DNA of 64,000 bases from Mediterraneibacter hominis (GCF_014287475.1 NZ_JACOPF010000001.1:1178001-1242000), one strand, 5' to 3'. Positions 25,752-34,156 are shown, counted from the stretch's first letter. Notes: generated by a model not told the origin, from the sequence alone. A program made the numbers and translations.

Positions 25752-27935
25752 TTATACGTTCTGTACAGAACGTTTTGCATATACTTTCTGATTCTTATAT
25801 GGATCTGGTCTAAACAGCAATACCAAAAGAATAATCGCAAGCAAGAAGCCTGCCGCTGTGCCGGCTGTAAATCCACCACCAACTGCAAAGGAACCAATCT
25901 GATATACACAAAGCGCTACTACATATGCGAATACATTCTGGAACAAAATTGCAAACCAGAACCATTTTCTGGACTGCATCTGCTGCGCCATTGTAGCAAT
26001 CGCTGCCAGACAAGGAGAGTCAAGGAGATTGAACAAAAGGAAAGAGAAAGCTGCCATAGCTGTCGGGAACCATGCTCCTACTCCTGACGCTACATTCACT
26101 GCATCCTCTACGTCTCCTTGTACACTTGCCAGAGTACCCATCGTAGATACAATCGCTTCTTTTGCCGTAAAGCCAGACAACGATGCCGCCACCGGTTCCC
26201 AGGAACCAAATCCAAGCGGTGCAAAAATCGGTGCGATCACTCCGCCAATCGCCGCAAGAAGACTGTCCGCGCTATCCTCTACCAATCCGAAGCCACCTTC
26301 CGCAAATCCATAGCTGCTTAAGAACCACATAACAACGCATGCAAGGAATAAAATTGTTCCGGCTTTGATAATAAAGCCCTTCAGTCTTTCCCAAACATGA
26401 AGAAGAACTGTCTTTACCTGTGGAAAATGATACTGCGGCAGCTCCATTACGAACGGAGCCGGTTTACCAGAGAATGGTTTTGTCTTCTTTAAGATAATTG
26501 CAGATACAAGCACTGCTACGATTCCAATAAAGTACATCAGAGGAGCAATGAAAGAACTCTCTGCGTATCCTGCTGCTTCTCCTGCAATCACGCCGCCCAT
26601 CAGGGCAATAACCGGAAGCTTTGCTCCACACGGAATAAACGTTGCCGTCATAATTGTAAGACGTCTGTCGTTATCCTGTTCAATCGTCTTGGAAGCCATA
26701 ATCCCTGGAATTCCGCATCCTGATGAAATGAGCAGTGGAATAAAACTCTTTCCTGACAGTCCAAAATGACGGAATACACGATCCATAACAAAAGCGATAC
26801 GAACCATATACCCGCAGTCCTCAAGGATAGACAAAAACAGGAATAAAATCGCCATTTGAGGAACGAATCCAAGCACTGCTCCAAGCCCCCCGATAATACC
26901 GTCTACAACCAGTCCCTGTACAACTACACCTGTTCCTATGCGCTCAAGGAAGCCGCCTGCAGCGTTCTGAATTGTTACTACAAACACGTCGTTTGTCCAG
27001 TCTGTAACGAATGTACCTACAGTTGTTACAGATACGTAATAAACAGCCCACATTATAAGAATAAAAATTGGAATACCAAGGATACGATTTGTTACAATCC
27101 GGTCAATCTTATCGGATGCGGTCAGCTTTTCTTTTCCTTTCTGTACAGTTGTTGTTATAATTTTCTGTATGTATTTATATCTCTCGTCGGTTACGATACT
27201 CTCCATATCGTCGTCATGGTTTTTCTCAATCTTGGTTCGCAGGTCAGCAACCGTAGATCGTGCGACGTCAGAAAGCTTTACAGCCTCCACGACCTTGCTG
27301 TCGTTCTCGAGGAACTTCACTGCATACCATCTCTTCTTCTCCTCGGTAATAGAATCCGGAAGGAGCCCTTTTACATCTTCAACCGCTGCTTCCATTTCTT
27401 TAGAGAAAATTTCTCCCGGAAGCCTTGTCTCTTTCTTCTTTGCAACCTTGACAGCTTCATCAATCAGCTCCTGAAGTCCTGTCTGTTTCAAAGCGGACGT
27501 CTCGACGATTGTACAGCCAAGCAGCATAGAAAGGCGCTTTGTATCAATCTTAATCCCTCTCTTTTCAATCAAATCCGCCATATTCAGTGCAATTACCACG
27601 GGGACACCCGTTTCGATCAGCTGTGTTGTCAGATACAGATTGCGTTCAATATTTGTGGCGTCGACAAGATCCACGATGACATCCGGATTCTCATTGAGCA
27701 CATAATCACGGCTTACCACTTCCTCCAGTGTATATGGCGAGAGGGAATAAATCCCCGGAAGATCTGTAACAACAACTTCTTCTCCTTTTGCCTTTTTGCT
27801 TTTTACTTTCCCCTCTTTTTTCTCAACTGTAACTCCCGGCCAGTTTCCTACATACTGGTTTGCTCCAGTCAACGCGTTAAACATAGTAGTTTTACCGCAA
27901 TTTGGATTTCCGGCAAGTGCAATCTTAATTGCCAT
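25752..27935 (-). CDS. feoB: Ferrous iron transport protein B
   Basis: This 727-residue transporter has an N-terminal G domain (G1 GNPNCGKTTMFNALTG, G2 region NWPGVTVEKKEG, G3 DLPGIYSLSPY, G4 NMAD). A helical insertion domain and two Gate-type membrane cores follow, including SGCGIPGIMASKTIE and GFTAKEAIVSTMGTLA. It imports Fe2+ with GTP hydrolysis. Two FeoA genes lie upstream and Cys-rich, 45-aa, HMA and fur genes downstream, all same strand with short gaps. The operon is controlled from 28576-28607. Confidence 0.96.
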   Translation of the reverse strand: MAIKIALAGNPNCGKTTMFNALTGANQYVGNWPGVTVEKKEGKVKSKKAKGEEVVVTDLPGIYSLSPYTLEEVVSRDYVLNENPDVIVDLVDATNIERNLYLTTQLIETGVPVVIALNMADLIEKRGIKIDTKRLSMLLGCTIVETSALKQTGLQELIDEAVKVAKKKETRLPGEIFSKEMEAAVEDVKGLLPDSITEEKKRWYAVKFLENDSKVVEAVKLSDVARSTVADLRTKIEKNHDDDMESIVTDERYKYIQKIITTTVQKGKEKLTASDKIDRIVTNRILGIPIFILIMWAVYYVSVTTVGTFVTDWTNDVFVVTIQNAAGGFLERIGTGVVVQGLVVDGIIGGLGAVLGFVPQMAILFLFLSILEDCGYMVRIAFVMDRVFRHFGLSGKSFIPLLISSGCGIPGIMASKTIEQDNDRRLTIMTATFIPCGAKLPVIALMGGVIAGEAAGYAESSFIAPLMYFIGIVAVLVSAIILKKTKPFSGKPAPFVMELPQYHFPQVKTVLLHVWERLKGFIIKAGTILFLACVVMWFLSSYGFAEGGFGLVEDSADSLLAAIGGVIAPIFAPLGFGSWEPVAASLSGFTAKEAIVSTMGTLASVQGDVEDAVNVASGVGAWFPTAMAAFSFLLFNLLDSPCLAAIATMAQQMQSRKWFWFAILFQNVFAYVVALCVYQIGSFAVGGGFTAGTAAGFLLAIILLVLLFRPDPYKNQKVYAKRSVQNV

Positions 27936-27982
27936 TCCTTTTTACCTCCTTAACGTCTGTTGTCGAATTATGTTATGTAATC

Positions 27983-28201
27983 CTATTTTACCTGTACACA
28001 CTGCGCATCATTTTTTCTTACAGAAAGCTCATATCCTCTTACAGTTATCTCTACAGGATCGCCAAGTGGCGCCACTTTTCTGATATAGAGCTCGCTACCT
28101 TTCGTGATACCCATGTCCATAATACGGCGCTTGTACGCACTGTCCCCTTCAATTTTTGTAACAACAACGGTGCTTCCTACTTCTGCGTCTCCTAATGTCA
28201 T
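27983..28201 (-). CDS. feoA: FeoA, second copy
   Basis: This 72-residue protein with an SH3-like barrel has the FeoA pattern GSTVVVTKIEGDSAYKRR..MGITKGSELYI and the C-terminal VEITVRGYELSVRKNDA. FeoA proteins bind or tune FeoB in the cytoplasm. It is the FeoA nearest to feoB, with a 47-base gap. Confidence 0.92.
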   Translation of the reverse strand: MTLGDAEVGSTVVVTKIEGDSAYKRRIMDMGITKGSELYIRKVAPLGDPVEITVRGYELSVRKNDAQCVQVK

Positions 28202-28260
28202 TGTCTTTATCTCCTTTCCCTGATGTAAAACTTTATATATACAGCAAAGCTTCCGTCTTT

Positions 28261-28470
28261 TCAGACCATAATATGCCTCGCCATATCAGCATTAATAGCG
28301 ACCCTGGAATCTTTAATATTAACGATCACATTTCCTCCGATTGCGGACAGTACTGTAACCTCCGCGCCGGTTATAAATCCCAGGTTTTCCAAGAAACGTT
28401 TTGTCTCCTCATTTCCGCCTACTCTGCGTATGATATTTGATTCTCCAATACCAGCCATTGTCAACGGCAT
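28261..28470 (-). CDS. feoA: FeoA, first copy
   Basis: This 69-residue FeoA-domain protein has ESNIIRRVGGNEETKRFLENLGF, GAEVTVLSAIGGNVIV and VNIKDSRVAIN. It is the first gene of the feo operon. The two FeoA copies differ clearly, so they are not a recent duplication. Confidence 0.9.
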   Translation of the reverse strand: MPLTMAGIGESNIIRRVGGNEETKRFLENLGFITGAEVTVLSAIGGNVIVNIKDSRVAINADMARHIMV

Positions 28471-28575
28471 CCTTCATCCTCTTCTTTCTTTACAAAATTC
28501 GTTACAGCCATGAAACAAATGAAAAAATTCAGATTAAAATTGATAATCTTTTTCATTTTATCTATTCATTCAACA

Positions 28576-28591
28576 GTTAGTATATACTAAC
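28576..28591. promoter_or_regulatory. Palindromic operator for a DtxR-type regulator
   Basis: GTTAGTATATACTAAC is a perfect 16-bp palindrome followed by ACTAATTAG. The TTAG..CTAA arms resemble DtxR/IdeR/MntR boxes. It sits between feoA and the divergent DtxR-family gene and covers the feo -10. The regulator at 28773 is the natural candidate to bind. The rest of the 302-bp gap holds the feoR promoter and a weak Fur-box-like stretch at 28539-28560. Confidence 0.65.
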
Positions 28592-28607
28592 ACTAATTAG
28601 TTGTCAA
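28579..28607 (-). promoter_or_regulatory. feo operon promoter
   Basis: Minus strand TTGACA (28602-28607), 17-bp spacer, TATACT (28579-28584): close to consensus. The -10 lies inside the palindrome at 28576-28591, so a bound regulator would block RNA polymerase. Confidence 0.8.
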
Positions 28608-28654
28608 GGACTTCTTTATACCTTTTTCATTCTTTACTTTATATTTTGTTATAT

Positions 28655-28683
28655 TTGATGTTATAAACCGGATATGTTATACT
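28655..28683 (+). promoter_or_regulatory. Promoter of the DtxR-family regulator
   Basis: TTGATG (28655-28660), 17-bp spacer, TATACT (28678-28683), followed directly by AACTATTA. This is the only strong promoter in front of the regulator gene. Confidence 0.7.
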
Positions 28684-28772
28684 AACTATTATGTAAAGTG
28701 ACGTAGTGTAAACACCCCCGCACTGCCGCTATATCAAACAGTACATAAACTATAGAAAAATGAGGTGTATCT

Positions 28773-29150
28773 ATGATGATGAATGTAAATGAATCTGCTG
28801 AAAATTATCTGGAAACTATTTTAATATTAAGCAACACACACCCTGTTGTCCGTTCTGTAGATATCGCGGCAGAACTTGGATTTAAAAAATCCAGCGTCAG
28901 TGTAGCTATGAAAAAGCTCCGGGAGAATAATCATATTATCGTATCCCCTGAAGGATATATTACGCTGACCGAATCAGGAAAGGAAATTGCCGACCGTATA
29001 TATGAGCGTCACACGCTGCTATCTTCCTGGCTTGAGAGACTCGGAGTGGATCCTAGTATAGCTGCTGCCGACGCCTGCCGGATTGAACATGTCATCAGCG
29101 CAGAAAGCTTCGAGGCAATCAAAAACCATATTAAAGAAAAAGCAAAATAA
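28773..29150 (+). CDS. DtxR/MntR-family metal-dependent regulator (short form)
   Basis: This 125-residue repressor has a winged helix (VRSVDIAAELGFKKSSVSVAMKKLREN, then HIIVSPEGYITLTESG) and a dimerisation/metal domain with ERHTLLSSWLERLGV and ADACRIEHVISAES, containing the expected His, Glu and Cys ligands. It lacks the SH3-like third domain of DtxR, as in MntR and clostridial Feo regulators. Divergence from feo and the intervening palindrome suggest it controls iron uptake. GAGGTG precedes the ATG cluster at 28773. Confidence 0.9.
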   Translation: MMMNVNESAENYLETILILSNTHPVVRSVDIAAELGFKKSSVSVAMKKLRENNHIIVSPEGYITLTESGKEIADRIYERHTLLSSWLERLGVDPSIAAADACRIEHVISAESFEAIKNHIKEKAK

Positions 29151-29198
29151 ACAGATAAATAAAAGGAATGTATCGAATAAAAAATTCTTTCTCAATTC

Positions 29199-29240
29199 AA
29201 AGACAGACAGAGTTCAAAACTCTGCCTGTCTTCTTAATTT
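29199..29240 (+). terminator. Terminator of the DtxR-family gene
   Basis: AAGACAGACAGAGTT pairs with AACTCTGCCTGTCTT around a 3-nt loop, followed by CTTAATTT. The stem is long and the U tract is modest. Confidence 0.7.
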
Positions 29241-29278
29241 CCGTTCACATAATTGATTTTACATATATACTACATCTG

Positions 29279-30625
29279 TTAAATTGTTTCTATAGAATAA
29301 ACTTTTCCTTCTCCCTGCCTAGTGCAGCGCACCATCCATATCACAACAAATATGGCTACAGTCAATTCCGTAATAGGCATGGCAAACCAAAGTGCCTCTC
29401 CCCCTGCCACAGCCGGCAAAAGATAGATAAAAAAGCTGCTGATCACCATTCCTCTCGCAACCGAGACAAGAAAGGAGATTTTCGGTTTCATTACAGACTG
29501 AAAATAATACGTAGAAAAAATATTCAAGGGAAGCAATAAAAATGAAATTCCATAAGCCCGAATAATCGAAGGCGCGATCTGAAGCACATTTTCTGTCGGC
29601 TCCATAAAAATTTGTACAAACATATTGGGCACTGCCAGGGATAAGCCTGTCCATATTATACTGAAAAATCCGGCTGAAAGCAGCGCATATCGCAATGTCT
29701 GCCGAATCCTGTCCCATTTTCCTGCGCCGAAATTTACGGAAATAATTGGCTGTGCTGCCTGTCCTACACTATATGCACAGCACTGTACAAATGTACTGAT
29801 ATTTACAATAATCCCATATACTGCCAGCGCGTCTGTGCCTGCATATTTCATAATCTGCCTGTTAAACAGCATCGTCAGTATCCCCATCGCCACATCTATA
29901 AAAAATGTCGCAAACCCATTTACAGAAATCTGTCGCAGTTTATAAATCAGACGTTTCGGTCTTACCAGCCGCAATGTATTCGTCCTGGCAAAGAAATGTG
30001 TCAGCATGATGAAAAAAGAAATCGCTGCTCCGACAGCAGTTGCAAGACCTGCCCCAAATATTCCCATATCCAGCACAAATACAAAACAGTAGTCTCCGAA
30101 AACATTAAATATACCGCCGCTTAAAACAGCTTTTGTAGCCAGTCCCGGCGCATTATCATTTCTTAAAAATGCAGCGAGCATCTGGTTAAACAGGAAAAAC
30201 GGCACAGCAAATTTTACTGGAAGTAAGTACCGTTCTGCCAGAGGAAGTAATGTCTCTTCCGCCCCAAAAAGAACCAGCATCTGTCTGTCAAAGACAGCTA
30301 CTGCAATCCAGCTTACCACCGCAAGAATACATGCTCCAATAAGAGCTGCCGTAAAATATTCGTTGTCTTCTGTTCCCCCTTTTTGTTTCCCCCTGACAGC
30401 ACCAAACAAGACAGAACCACCTATACCCATAAGCAATCCAAGACTATATATAATATTCCACACTGGTGCAACGACCGCCAAGGCAGCAGTGCCGTCCGGC
30501 CCCTGATATTGTCCCACCATTGCCATATCCACAACTCCGTAAATAGAAGTAATTAAAGCGCTTCCAAATGCGGCAGATAAATATTTAAAGTAAAGTTTTT
30601 TCACATTTTCCTTTAAAAATTCCAT
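29279..30625 (-). CDS. MATE family efflux transporter
   Basis: This 448-residue, 12-helix exporter is of the multidrug and toxin extrusion type and uses Na+ or H+ to expel organic compounds. Family regions are SAAFGSALITSIYGVVDMAMVGQY near residue 20 and the second-half equivalent NGFATFFIDVAMGILTMLFN. The start MEFLKENVKK at 30625 has AAAGGAG eight bases upstream; an in-frame ATG 87 bases earlier would place the start inside the structured repeat and lacks a site. The substrate is unknown. It stands alone. Confidence 0.9.
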   Translation of the reverse strand: MEFLKENVKKLYFKYLSAAFGSALITSIYGVVDMAMVGQYQGPDGTAALAVVAPVWNIIYSLGLLMGIGGSVLFGAVRGKQKGGTEDNEYFTAALIGACILAVVSWIAVAVFDRQMLVLFGAEETLLPLAERYLLPVKFAVPFFLFNQMLAAFLRNDNAPGLATKAVLSGGIFNVFGDYCFVFVLDMGIFGAGLATAVGAAISFFIMLTHFFARTNTLRLVRPKRLIYKLRQISVNGFATFFIDVAMGILTMLFNRQIMKYAGTDALAVYGIIVNISTFVQCCAYSVGQAAQPIISVNFGAGKWDRIRQTLRYALLSAGFFSIIWTGLSLAVPNMFVQIFMEPTENVLQIAPSIIRAYGISFLLLPLNIFSTYYFQSVMKPKISFLVSVARGMVISSFFIYLLPAVAGGEALWFAMPITELTVAIFVVIWMVRCTRQGEGKVYSIETI

Positions 30626-30655
30626 TGTATGCTCCTTTCTCTGTCTTTTAACATA

Positions 30656-30775
30656 AACAAAAATGTACTTTGCACACCTTTTATACCGAAACGCAGCTGT
30701 GTCAACAGCCATGTTCCGCTTACGCGCAGTGTACAGCCACTTGGAGGGTTTTATTGTATATTCCTATACAATAAA
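30656..30775 (-). repeat. Post-terminator structured element, copy A
   Basis: Read on the minus strand, this follows the ldh terminator and contains TTGTATA-GGAA-TATACAA, an AAAACCCTCCAAGTGG motif, CTGCGCGTAAGCGG, GGCTGTTGACACAGC and a degenerate final hairpin GTGTGCAAAGTACAT before TTTTTG. It is homologous over its whole length to copies B (32.0 kb) and C (34.2 kb). It is the most diverged of the three and ends 31 bp upstream of the MATE start. The remaining parts of the gap 30626-30960 hold the ldh terminator and AT-rich sequence. Confidence 0.7.
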
Positions 30776-30824
30776 AAAGCCAGATAAACTAACAGACATT
30801 TCAGCCTGTCACCTTATCCAGCTT
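30773..30824 (-). terminator. ldh terminator
   Basis: Minus strand AAGCTGGATAAGGTGACAG pairs with most of CTGTTAGTTTATCTGGCTT, followed by TTTTTATT. A long imperfect stem with a good U tract, 137 bp after the ldh stop. Confidence 0.7.
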
Positions 30825-30960
30825 GCCATTTCCTGTGAATGACTCACCCTCCGAGTGAACACCTGTACTATATCAGATATTTCTTTAATTGTAAAGACCT
30901 TTTTTCTCTAGAAATTCCTCTAGAAATTTCTTTTTTTAATATCGCATGCTATACTTTTAT

Positions 30961-31902
30961 CTACCGAATGTTCTCTAATACTGTTTTTAATTCTCCGGCA
31001 GATTTTTTCAGCTTCTCGTTTTCTTCTTCACTAAACGCTATCTCCAGCACCTGCTCTGCTCCTTCATTTCCGACAATTGCCGGAATACTTAAGCATAATC
31101 CAGAGAGACCGTATTCTCCATTCAGCAAAACAGACACCGGCGCTACAGTGTGGCTGTCGCGTACAATTGACTCGGCAATCCTCGCGGCCGCCATTCCGAT
31201 TCCATAGTAAGTCGCTCCTTTGCGCTCAATAATCTCATAAGCACTGTCCCGCACTGCATGATAAATCTCATCCATCTCCTTTGCAAAGCTTTTGTATCCT
31301 TTCATTCTGGCAAATTCTTGAAGCGGAATCCCATATATGTTTGCACAGCTCCAGGCAGCCAGCTCGCTGTCTCCATGCTCTCCGATAATAAAAGCATGTA
31401 CATTCCGGCTGTCTACTTTCAGTTTCTCACTCAAAATATATTTCAGCCTTGCCGTGTCCAAAACAGTTCCTGATCCGATTACCCGAGACGGCGGGAATCC
31501 CGATTCTTTCAAAGCTACATATGTCAGAATATCCACTGGATTAGAGACAACCAACAGAATTCCTTCACATTTGACTCTTTTTATCTCTCCTATCACAGAT
31601 TTCATAATCTTTGCATTTTTCTGTACTAAATCCAGCCTGCTTTCTCCAGGCTTCTGATTTGCCCCTGCTGTAATAATAATGACAGATGCATCCCGAATGT
31701 CTTCATATCCTCCTGCATAAATATCCATTGCATGCGCAAACGGAAGCCCATGGCTGATGTCCATTGCCTCCCCTTCTGCCTTTTTTTGATTCGCATCCAG
31801 CAGAACAATCTCCGAAAAAGTTCCTTTCTGCATTAAAGCATATGCAATAGAAGAACCTACAAATCCACACCCTATTACTGCTGCCTTTTGTATATTAATC
31901 AT
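30961..31902 (-). CDS. ldh: L-lactate dehydrogenase
   Basis: This enzyme reduces pyruvate to L-lactate with NADH, a fermentative electron sink. It has 313 residues. The NAD-binding motif is GCGFVGSSIAYAL, substrate residues are in NPVDILTYVALK (around 125), and the catalytic histidine lies in IIGEHGDSEL (about 178). Malate dehydrogenase is less likely because LDH-like loop residues (NQKPGESR) follow the TAGA segment. It is monocistronic, with its own promoter and terminator. Confidence 0.92.
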   Translation of the reverse strand: MINIQKAAVIGCGFVGSSIAYALMQKGTFSEIVLLDANQKKAEGEAMDISHGLPFAHAMDIYAGGYEDIRDASVIIITAGANQKPGESRLDLVQKNAKIMKSVIGEIKRVKCEGILLVVSNPVDILTYVALKESGFPPSRVIGSGTVLDTARLKYILSEKLKVDSRNVHAFIIGEHGDSELAAWSCANIYGIPLQEFARMKGYKSFAKEMDEIYHAVRDSAYEIIERKGATYYGIGMAAARIAESIVRDSHTVAPVSVLLNGEYGLSGLCLSIPAIVGNEGAEQVLEIAFSEEENEKLKKSAGELKTVLENIR

Positions 31903-31962
31903 CTAGAGCTCCTCCTTTCTTCGATAATCCCGACTATTTTACTAGGAATTATTTATATTTTC

Positions 31963-31990
31963 ATTATACAGTATTTTCCGCAGATTACAA
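31963..31990 (-). promoter_or_regulatory. ldh promoter
   Basis: Minus strand TTGTAA (31985-31990), 16-bp spacer, TATAAT (31963-31968). It starts just after structured element copy B. Confidence 0.7.
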
Positions 31991-32003
31991 GCATTTATAC
32001 ATA

Positions 32004-32127
32004 AAAAGAATGTGCTTTGCACATTCTCGCGCCGAAGCGCGGCTGTGTCAGCAGCCATTTTCCACTTGCGCGCAGTATGCATCCACCTGGAGGGTTTTAT
32101 TGTATAGGGAACAAAGTTTCCTATACA
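32004..32127 (-). repeat. Post-terminator structured element, copy B
   Basis: Minus strand order: TTGTATAGGAAAC/GTTCCCTATACAA hairpin, AAAACCCTCCAGGTGGATG, ATACTGCGCGCAAG, GGCTGCTGACACAGCC hairpin, CGCGCTTCGGCGCG hairpin, and a final GAATGTGC-AAA-GCACATTC hairpin followed by TTTTTATG, a complete intrinsic terminator. It begins directly after the rhaD terminator and ends before the ldh promoter. No reading frame. Confidence 0.75.
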
Positions 32128-32170
32128 AAAAAAGACACAGATGCATTCCTTTCTCCCAGCATCTGTGTCC
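32127..32170 (-). terminator. rhaD terminator
   Basis: Minus strand GACACAGATGC / GCATCTGTGTC, an 11-bp perfect stem with a 14-nt loop, followed by TTTTTTT. Confidence 0.85.
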
Positions 32171-32200
32171 GACAGTTTTTCTATTTCTTAATTCTTTTCT

Positions 32201-33043
32201 CTAAATAGACAGGCTTCTCTTATCATACAGGAAACGTTCAGAAAGCTCTACATTGAATCCCTTCGCCAAAGCTCTGAAATCATCCGGCTCAATCGTCTGT
32301 CTTTTCTGTGGTACCATAGACATTACTTTGATCAATATTTCCGCAGACTTTTCAATGGTATGCATGAGTCCAAAAGTCAGATCAAAGTCTTCTCCTGAAC
32401 AAAACATACCATGATGCGCCCATATAACCGCATTATACTGCTCCATCAGTTTACTTGTCGCCACTGCAATGTCACGGCCTCCCGGCACCATCCAGCCTAC
32501 GACGCCGACACCTTCCGGAAATACAACCGGACATTCTGTCGCCATCTCCCAAAGCTCTCTGGTAAATACTTCATCATTAAGCGGAAGGACAAATGTCAAT
32601 GCAATCGTATTTGTCGTATGTGCATGATAAATTACTCTGTGTTTTCCACCCGTAAGTTTTTTCTTTATTTCATGGTTCATCAAATGTGTCGGCAGCTCAC
32701 TCGTCGGATTTCCTCCCTCTGCAAGTCCCCAACGGATGCGATAATTATTTCCACTTCCATCTACTTCGATAATCGCCAGACATGCCTCTGGATCCACAAT
32801 AATATTCCGAAAATATTTTCCACTTCCTGTTACGAGGAAATGTTCTCCTGCAAGTCCCGGTACAGAAGTACCAATTGGCTGCCAAGATGCAGTTTCCGAA
32901 AGGCGCTGGCGGATTGCATCTACTTCACCCTTTTTCAGGCGGTAAGACAAATTACCACCGTTTCTTTCATGCCAGCCCTGCTGATATCCATCTTCTGCCA
33001 TTTTGACAAAATCCTGGAGAAATTTACACTCTAAGACTTTCAT
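32201..33043 (-). CDS. rhaD: L-rhamnulose-1-phosphate aldolase
   Basis: This 280-residue Zn-dependent class II aldolase (AraD/FucA fold) cleaves rhamnulose-1-phosphate to DHAP and L-lactaldehyde. The phosphate-binding GNLSYRL region is near residue 30. Metal ligands lie in YHAHTTNT (about 142-145) and in WAHHGMF (about 213). Length and the MATECPVVFPEGVGVVGWMVPG segment fit RhaD rather than the shorter FucA. The other rhamnose genes (rhaA, rhaB, transporter) are not adjacent. The upstream region carries two operator-like inverted repeats. Confidence 0.93.
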   Translation of the reverse strand: MKVLECKFLQDFVKMAEDGYQQGWHERNGGNLSYRLKKGEVDAIRQRLSETASWQPIGTSVPGLAGEHFLVTGSGKYFRNIIVDPEACLAIIEVDGSGNNYRIRWGLAEGGNPTSELPTHLMNHEIKKKLTGGKHRVIYHAHTTNTIALTFVLPLNDEVFTRELWEMATECPVVFPEGVGVVGWMVPGGRDIAVATSKLMEQYNAVIWAHHGMFCSGEDFDLTFGLMHTIEKSAEILIKVMSMVPQKRQTIEPDDFRALAKGFNVELSERFLYDKRSLSI

Positions 33044-33100
33044 ACTTTACCTCCTATGTTTTCTTTGAATCCCACTGTTTCCATTACTTTTCACCAAATA

Positions 33101-33192
33101 CCACACAAATTTATGTGGTTTTTATTAGTTTTCTTTTTATTATATGTGGTTTTCCGTTGTTTTAATTGTACCACATTTTTTGTGAAATGCAA
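33101..33192 (-). promoter_or_regulatory. rhaD promoter with two operator-like repeats
   Basis: Minus strand -35 TTGCAT (33187-33192), 16-bp spacer and -10 TACAAT (33165-33170). Downstream of the -10 are inverted pairs ATGTGG..CCACAT (33144-33176) and CCACATAAATTTGTGTGG (33101-33118, near-perfect palindrome). Repeated TGTGG/CCACA half-sites suggest a repressor, identity unknown. The rest of gap 33044-33566 holds MITE copy 3 and the palindrome at 33466. Confidence 0.55.
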
Positions 33193-33221
33193 TACATAAT
33201 CATATAGAAACTATAGTTTTA

Positions 33222-33386
33222 GTAACAGTTCATCCATACAGTGTGCGGGAAGCATAAAACATGCCTGCATGTTTTTGCGAGCGTACATCTGTATGAGCTT
33301 AAGCGCCCATCAATGAGTAAAACGGTGGCGGCAGCCACGATAAGCACGCAGTGCGGTTTTACGAATGGCGCGGGCTGAACTGTTAC
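33222..33386 (+). mobile_element. MITE copy 3 (165 bp), exact target duplication
   Basis: Same 165-bp element, same orientation as copies 1 and 2. The left end reads GTAACAGTTCATCC and the right GGCTGAACTGTTAC. It is flanked on both sides by the identical octamer TAGTTTTA (33214-33221 and 33387-33394). This fixes the element ends and shows insertion with an 8-bp duplication. It lies 30 bp upstream of the rhaD -35. Confidence 0.95.
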
Positions 33387-33465
33387 TAGTTTTATAAAAA
33401 AGAACCCTCAATTTTCGACATTTTTCTTTTCTCTTTTGCAAATAACTGTTATGATAAATATATAA

Positions 33466-33483
33466 CGTCGGTGTACACTGACG
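33466..33483. promoter_or_regulatory. 18-bp palindrome upstream of the unknown membrane protein gene
   Basis: CGTCGGTGTACACTGACG is a palindrome with one mismatched pair, 84 bp before the start codon at 33567. It has the form of a dimeric repressor site. No regulator gene is adjacent. Confidence 0.4.
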
Positions 33484-33566
33484 CTAGGTTTTAAATAGAA
33501 GAAGGGTTTTTATATATAGTAGTTTTTCACACCTAAATCCTTATAGAAATGCCAGGAGGTACAAAA

Positions 33567-34094
33567 ATGGAACAAGAAAACAAAGCCAATGAAATGACAT
33601 CTCAAAGTCCAGAAGTAAAACCGCAGATAACAGAAGATATAAATATGCAAAAAGAGAGCGAAACTGCCAGCTCTCCCGAGCAAGCTTTCCACGACACAGC
33701 CGGTAAGGACATACAAGAGCCCAAAGTAAATCCAGAAGTCTACGAGGCAGTTTACAAGGAGATTCTGGAAAATCTTCATGCTTTTACGCCTTCTGATCAG
33801 GTGGCATGCAGAATTACAGAAGATCATATCACCTCCTATTTGGAAAACAACCATGAAGAGCGCGTTCTTCAATACAAGGAACGTCGTGAGAAACGCTTTT
33901 TTTCTACACTGGAGCTAATCGCAGTTCTAGCTTCTATTGTTCTGATTGTATGGGCGCTTCAAGATAATTCCGCTATTTTAGTCACCCTGCTCTATATCAT
34001 AGCAGGGCTTGGCGCCTTATTTATATGGAAATCTCCGGATAAACTGGGATTCTCTTCAAAAACAAAATCTAAAAAAGACGTTGATGATGAATAA
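33567..34094 (+). CDS. Unknown protein with a C-terminal membrane hairpin
   Basis: This 175-residue protein is not recognised. The first 60 residues are polar and probably disordered (Glu/Gln/Ser/Pro rich). Residues 60-110 are mixed and charged (ITEDHITSYLENNHEERVLQYKERREKR), followed by two hydrophobic helices (STLELIAVLASIVLIVWAL, then ILVTLLYIIAGLGALFIW) and a Lys-rich tail. The start is set by AGGAGG seven bases before ATG at 33567. It is alone, with a strong terminator and a structured element after it. Confidence 0.75.
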   Translation: MEQENKANEMTSQSPEVKPQITEDINMQKESETASSPEQAFHDTAGKDIQEPKVNPEVYEAVYKEILENLHAFTPSDQVACRITEDHITSYLENNHEERVLQYKERREKRFFSTLELIAVLASIVLIVWALQDNSAILVTLLYIIAGLGALFIWKSPDKLGFSSKTKSKKDVDDE

Positions 34095-34095
34095 A

Positions 34096-34152
34096 GACCG
34101 CTGCGGCTTAAACGGGCTTCATTCAGCTTGTTTAAGCCGCAGCAGTCTCTTC
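34096..34152 (+). terminator. Strong terminator after the unknown membrane protein gene
   Basis: GCTGCGGCTTAAAC pairs perfectly with GTTTAAGCCGCAGC around a 15-nt loop, followed by the pyrimidine-rich AGTCTCTTCTT. Confidence 0.8.
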
Positions 34153-34156
34153 TTAA

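Noticed and set aside
26856..27953. Plus-strand frame of 365 codons opposite feoB
   Set aside because: It is antisense to a confident gene and rich in Cys/Tyr/Asn with no recognisable domain.
30656..30720. MATE promoter TTGACA..TATAAA inside structured element copy A
   Set aside because: The spacing is only 14 bp, too short for a sigma-A promoter; the matching bases are absent in the other copies.
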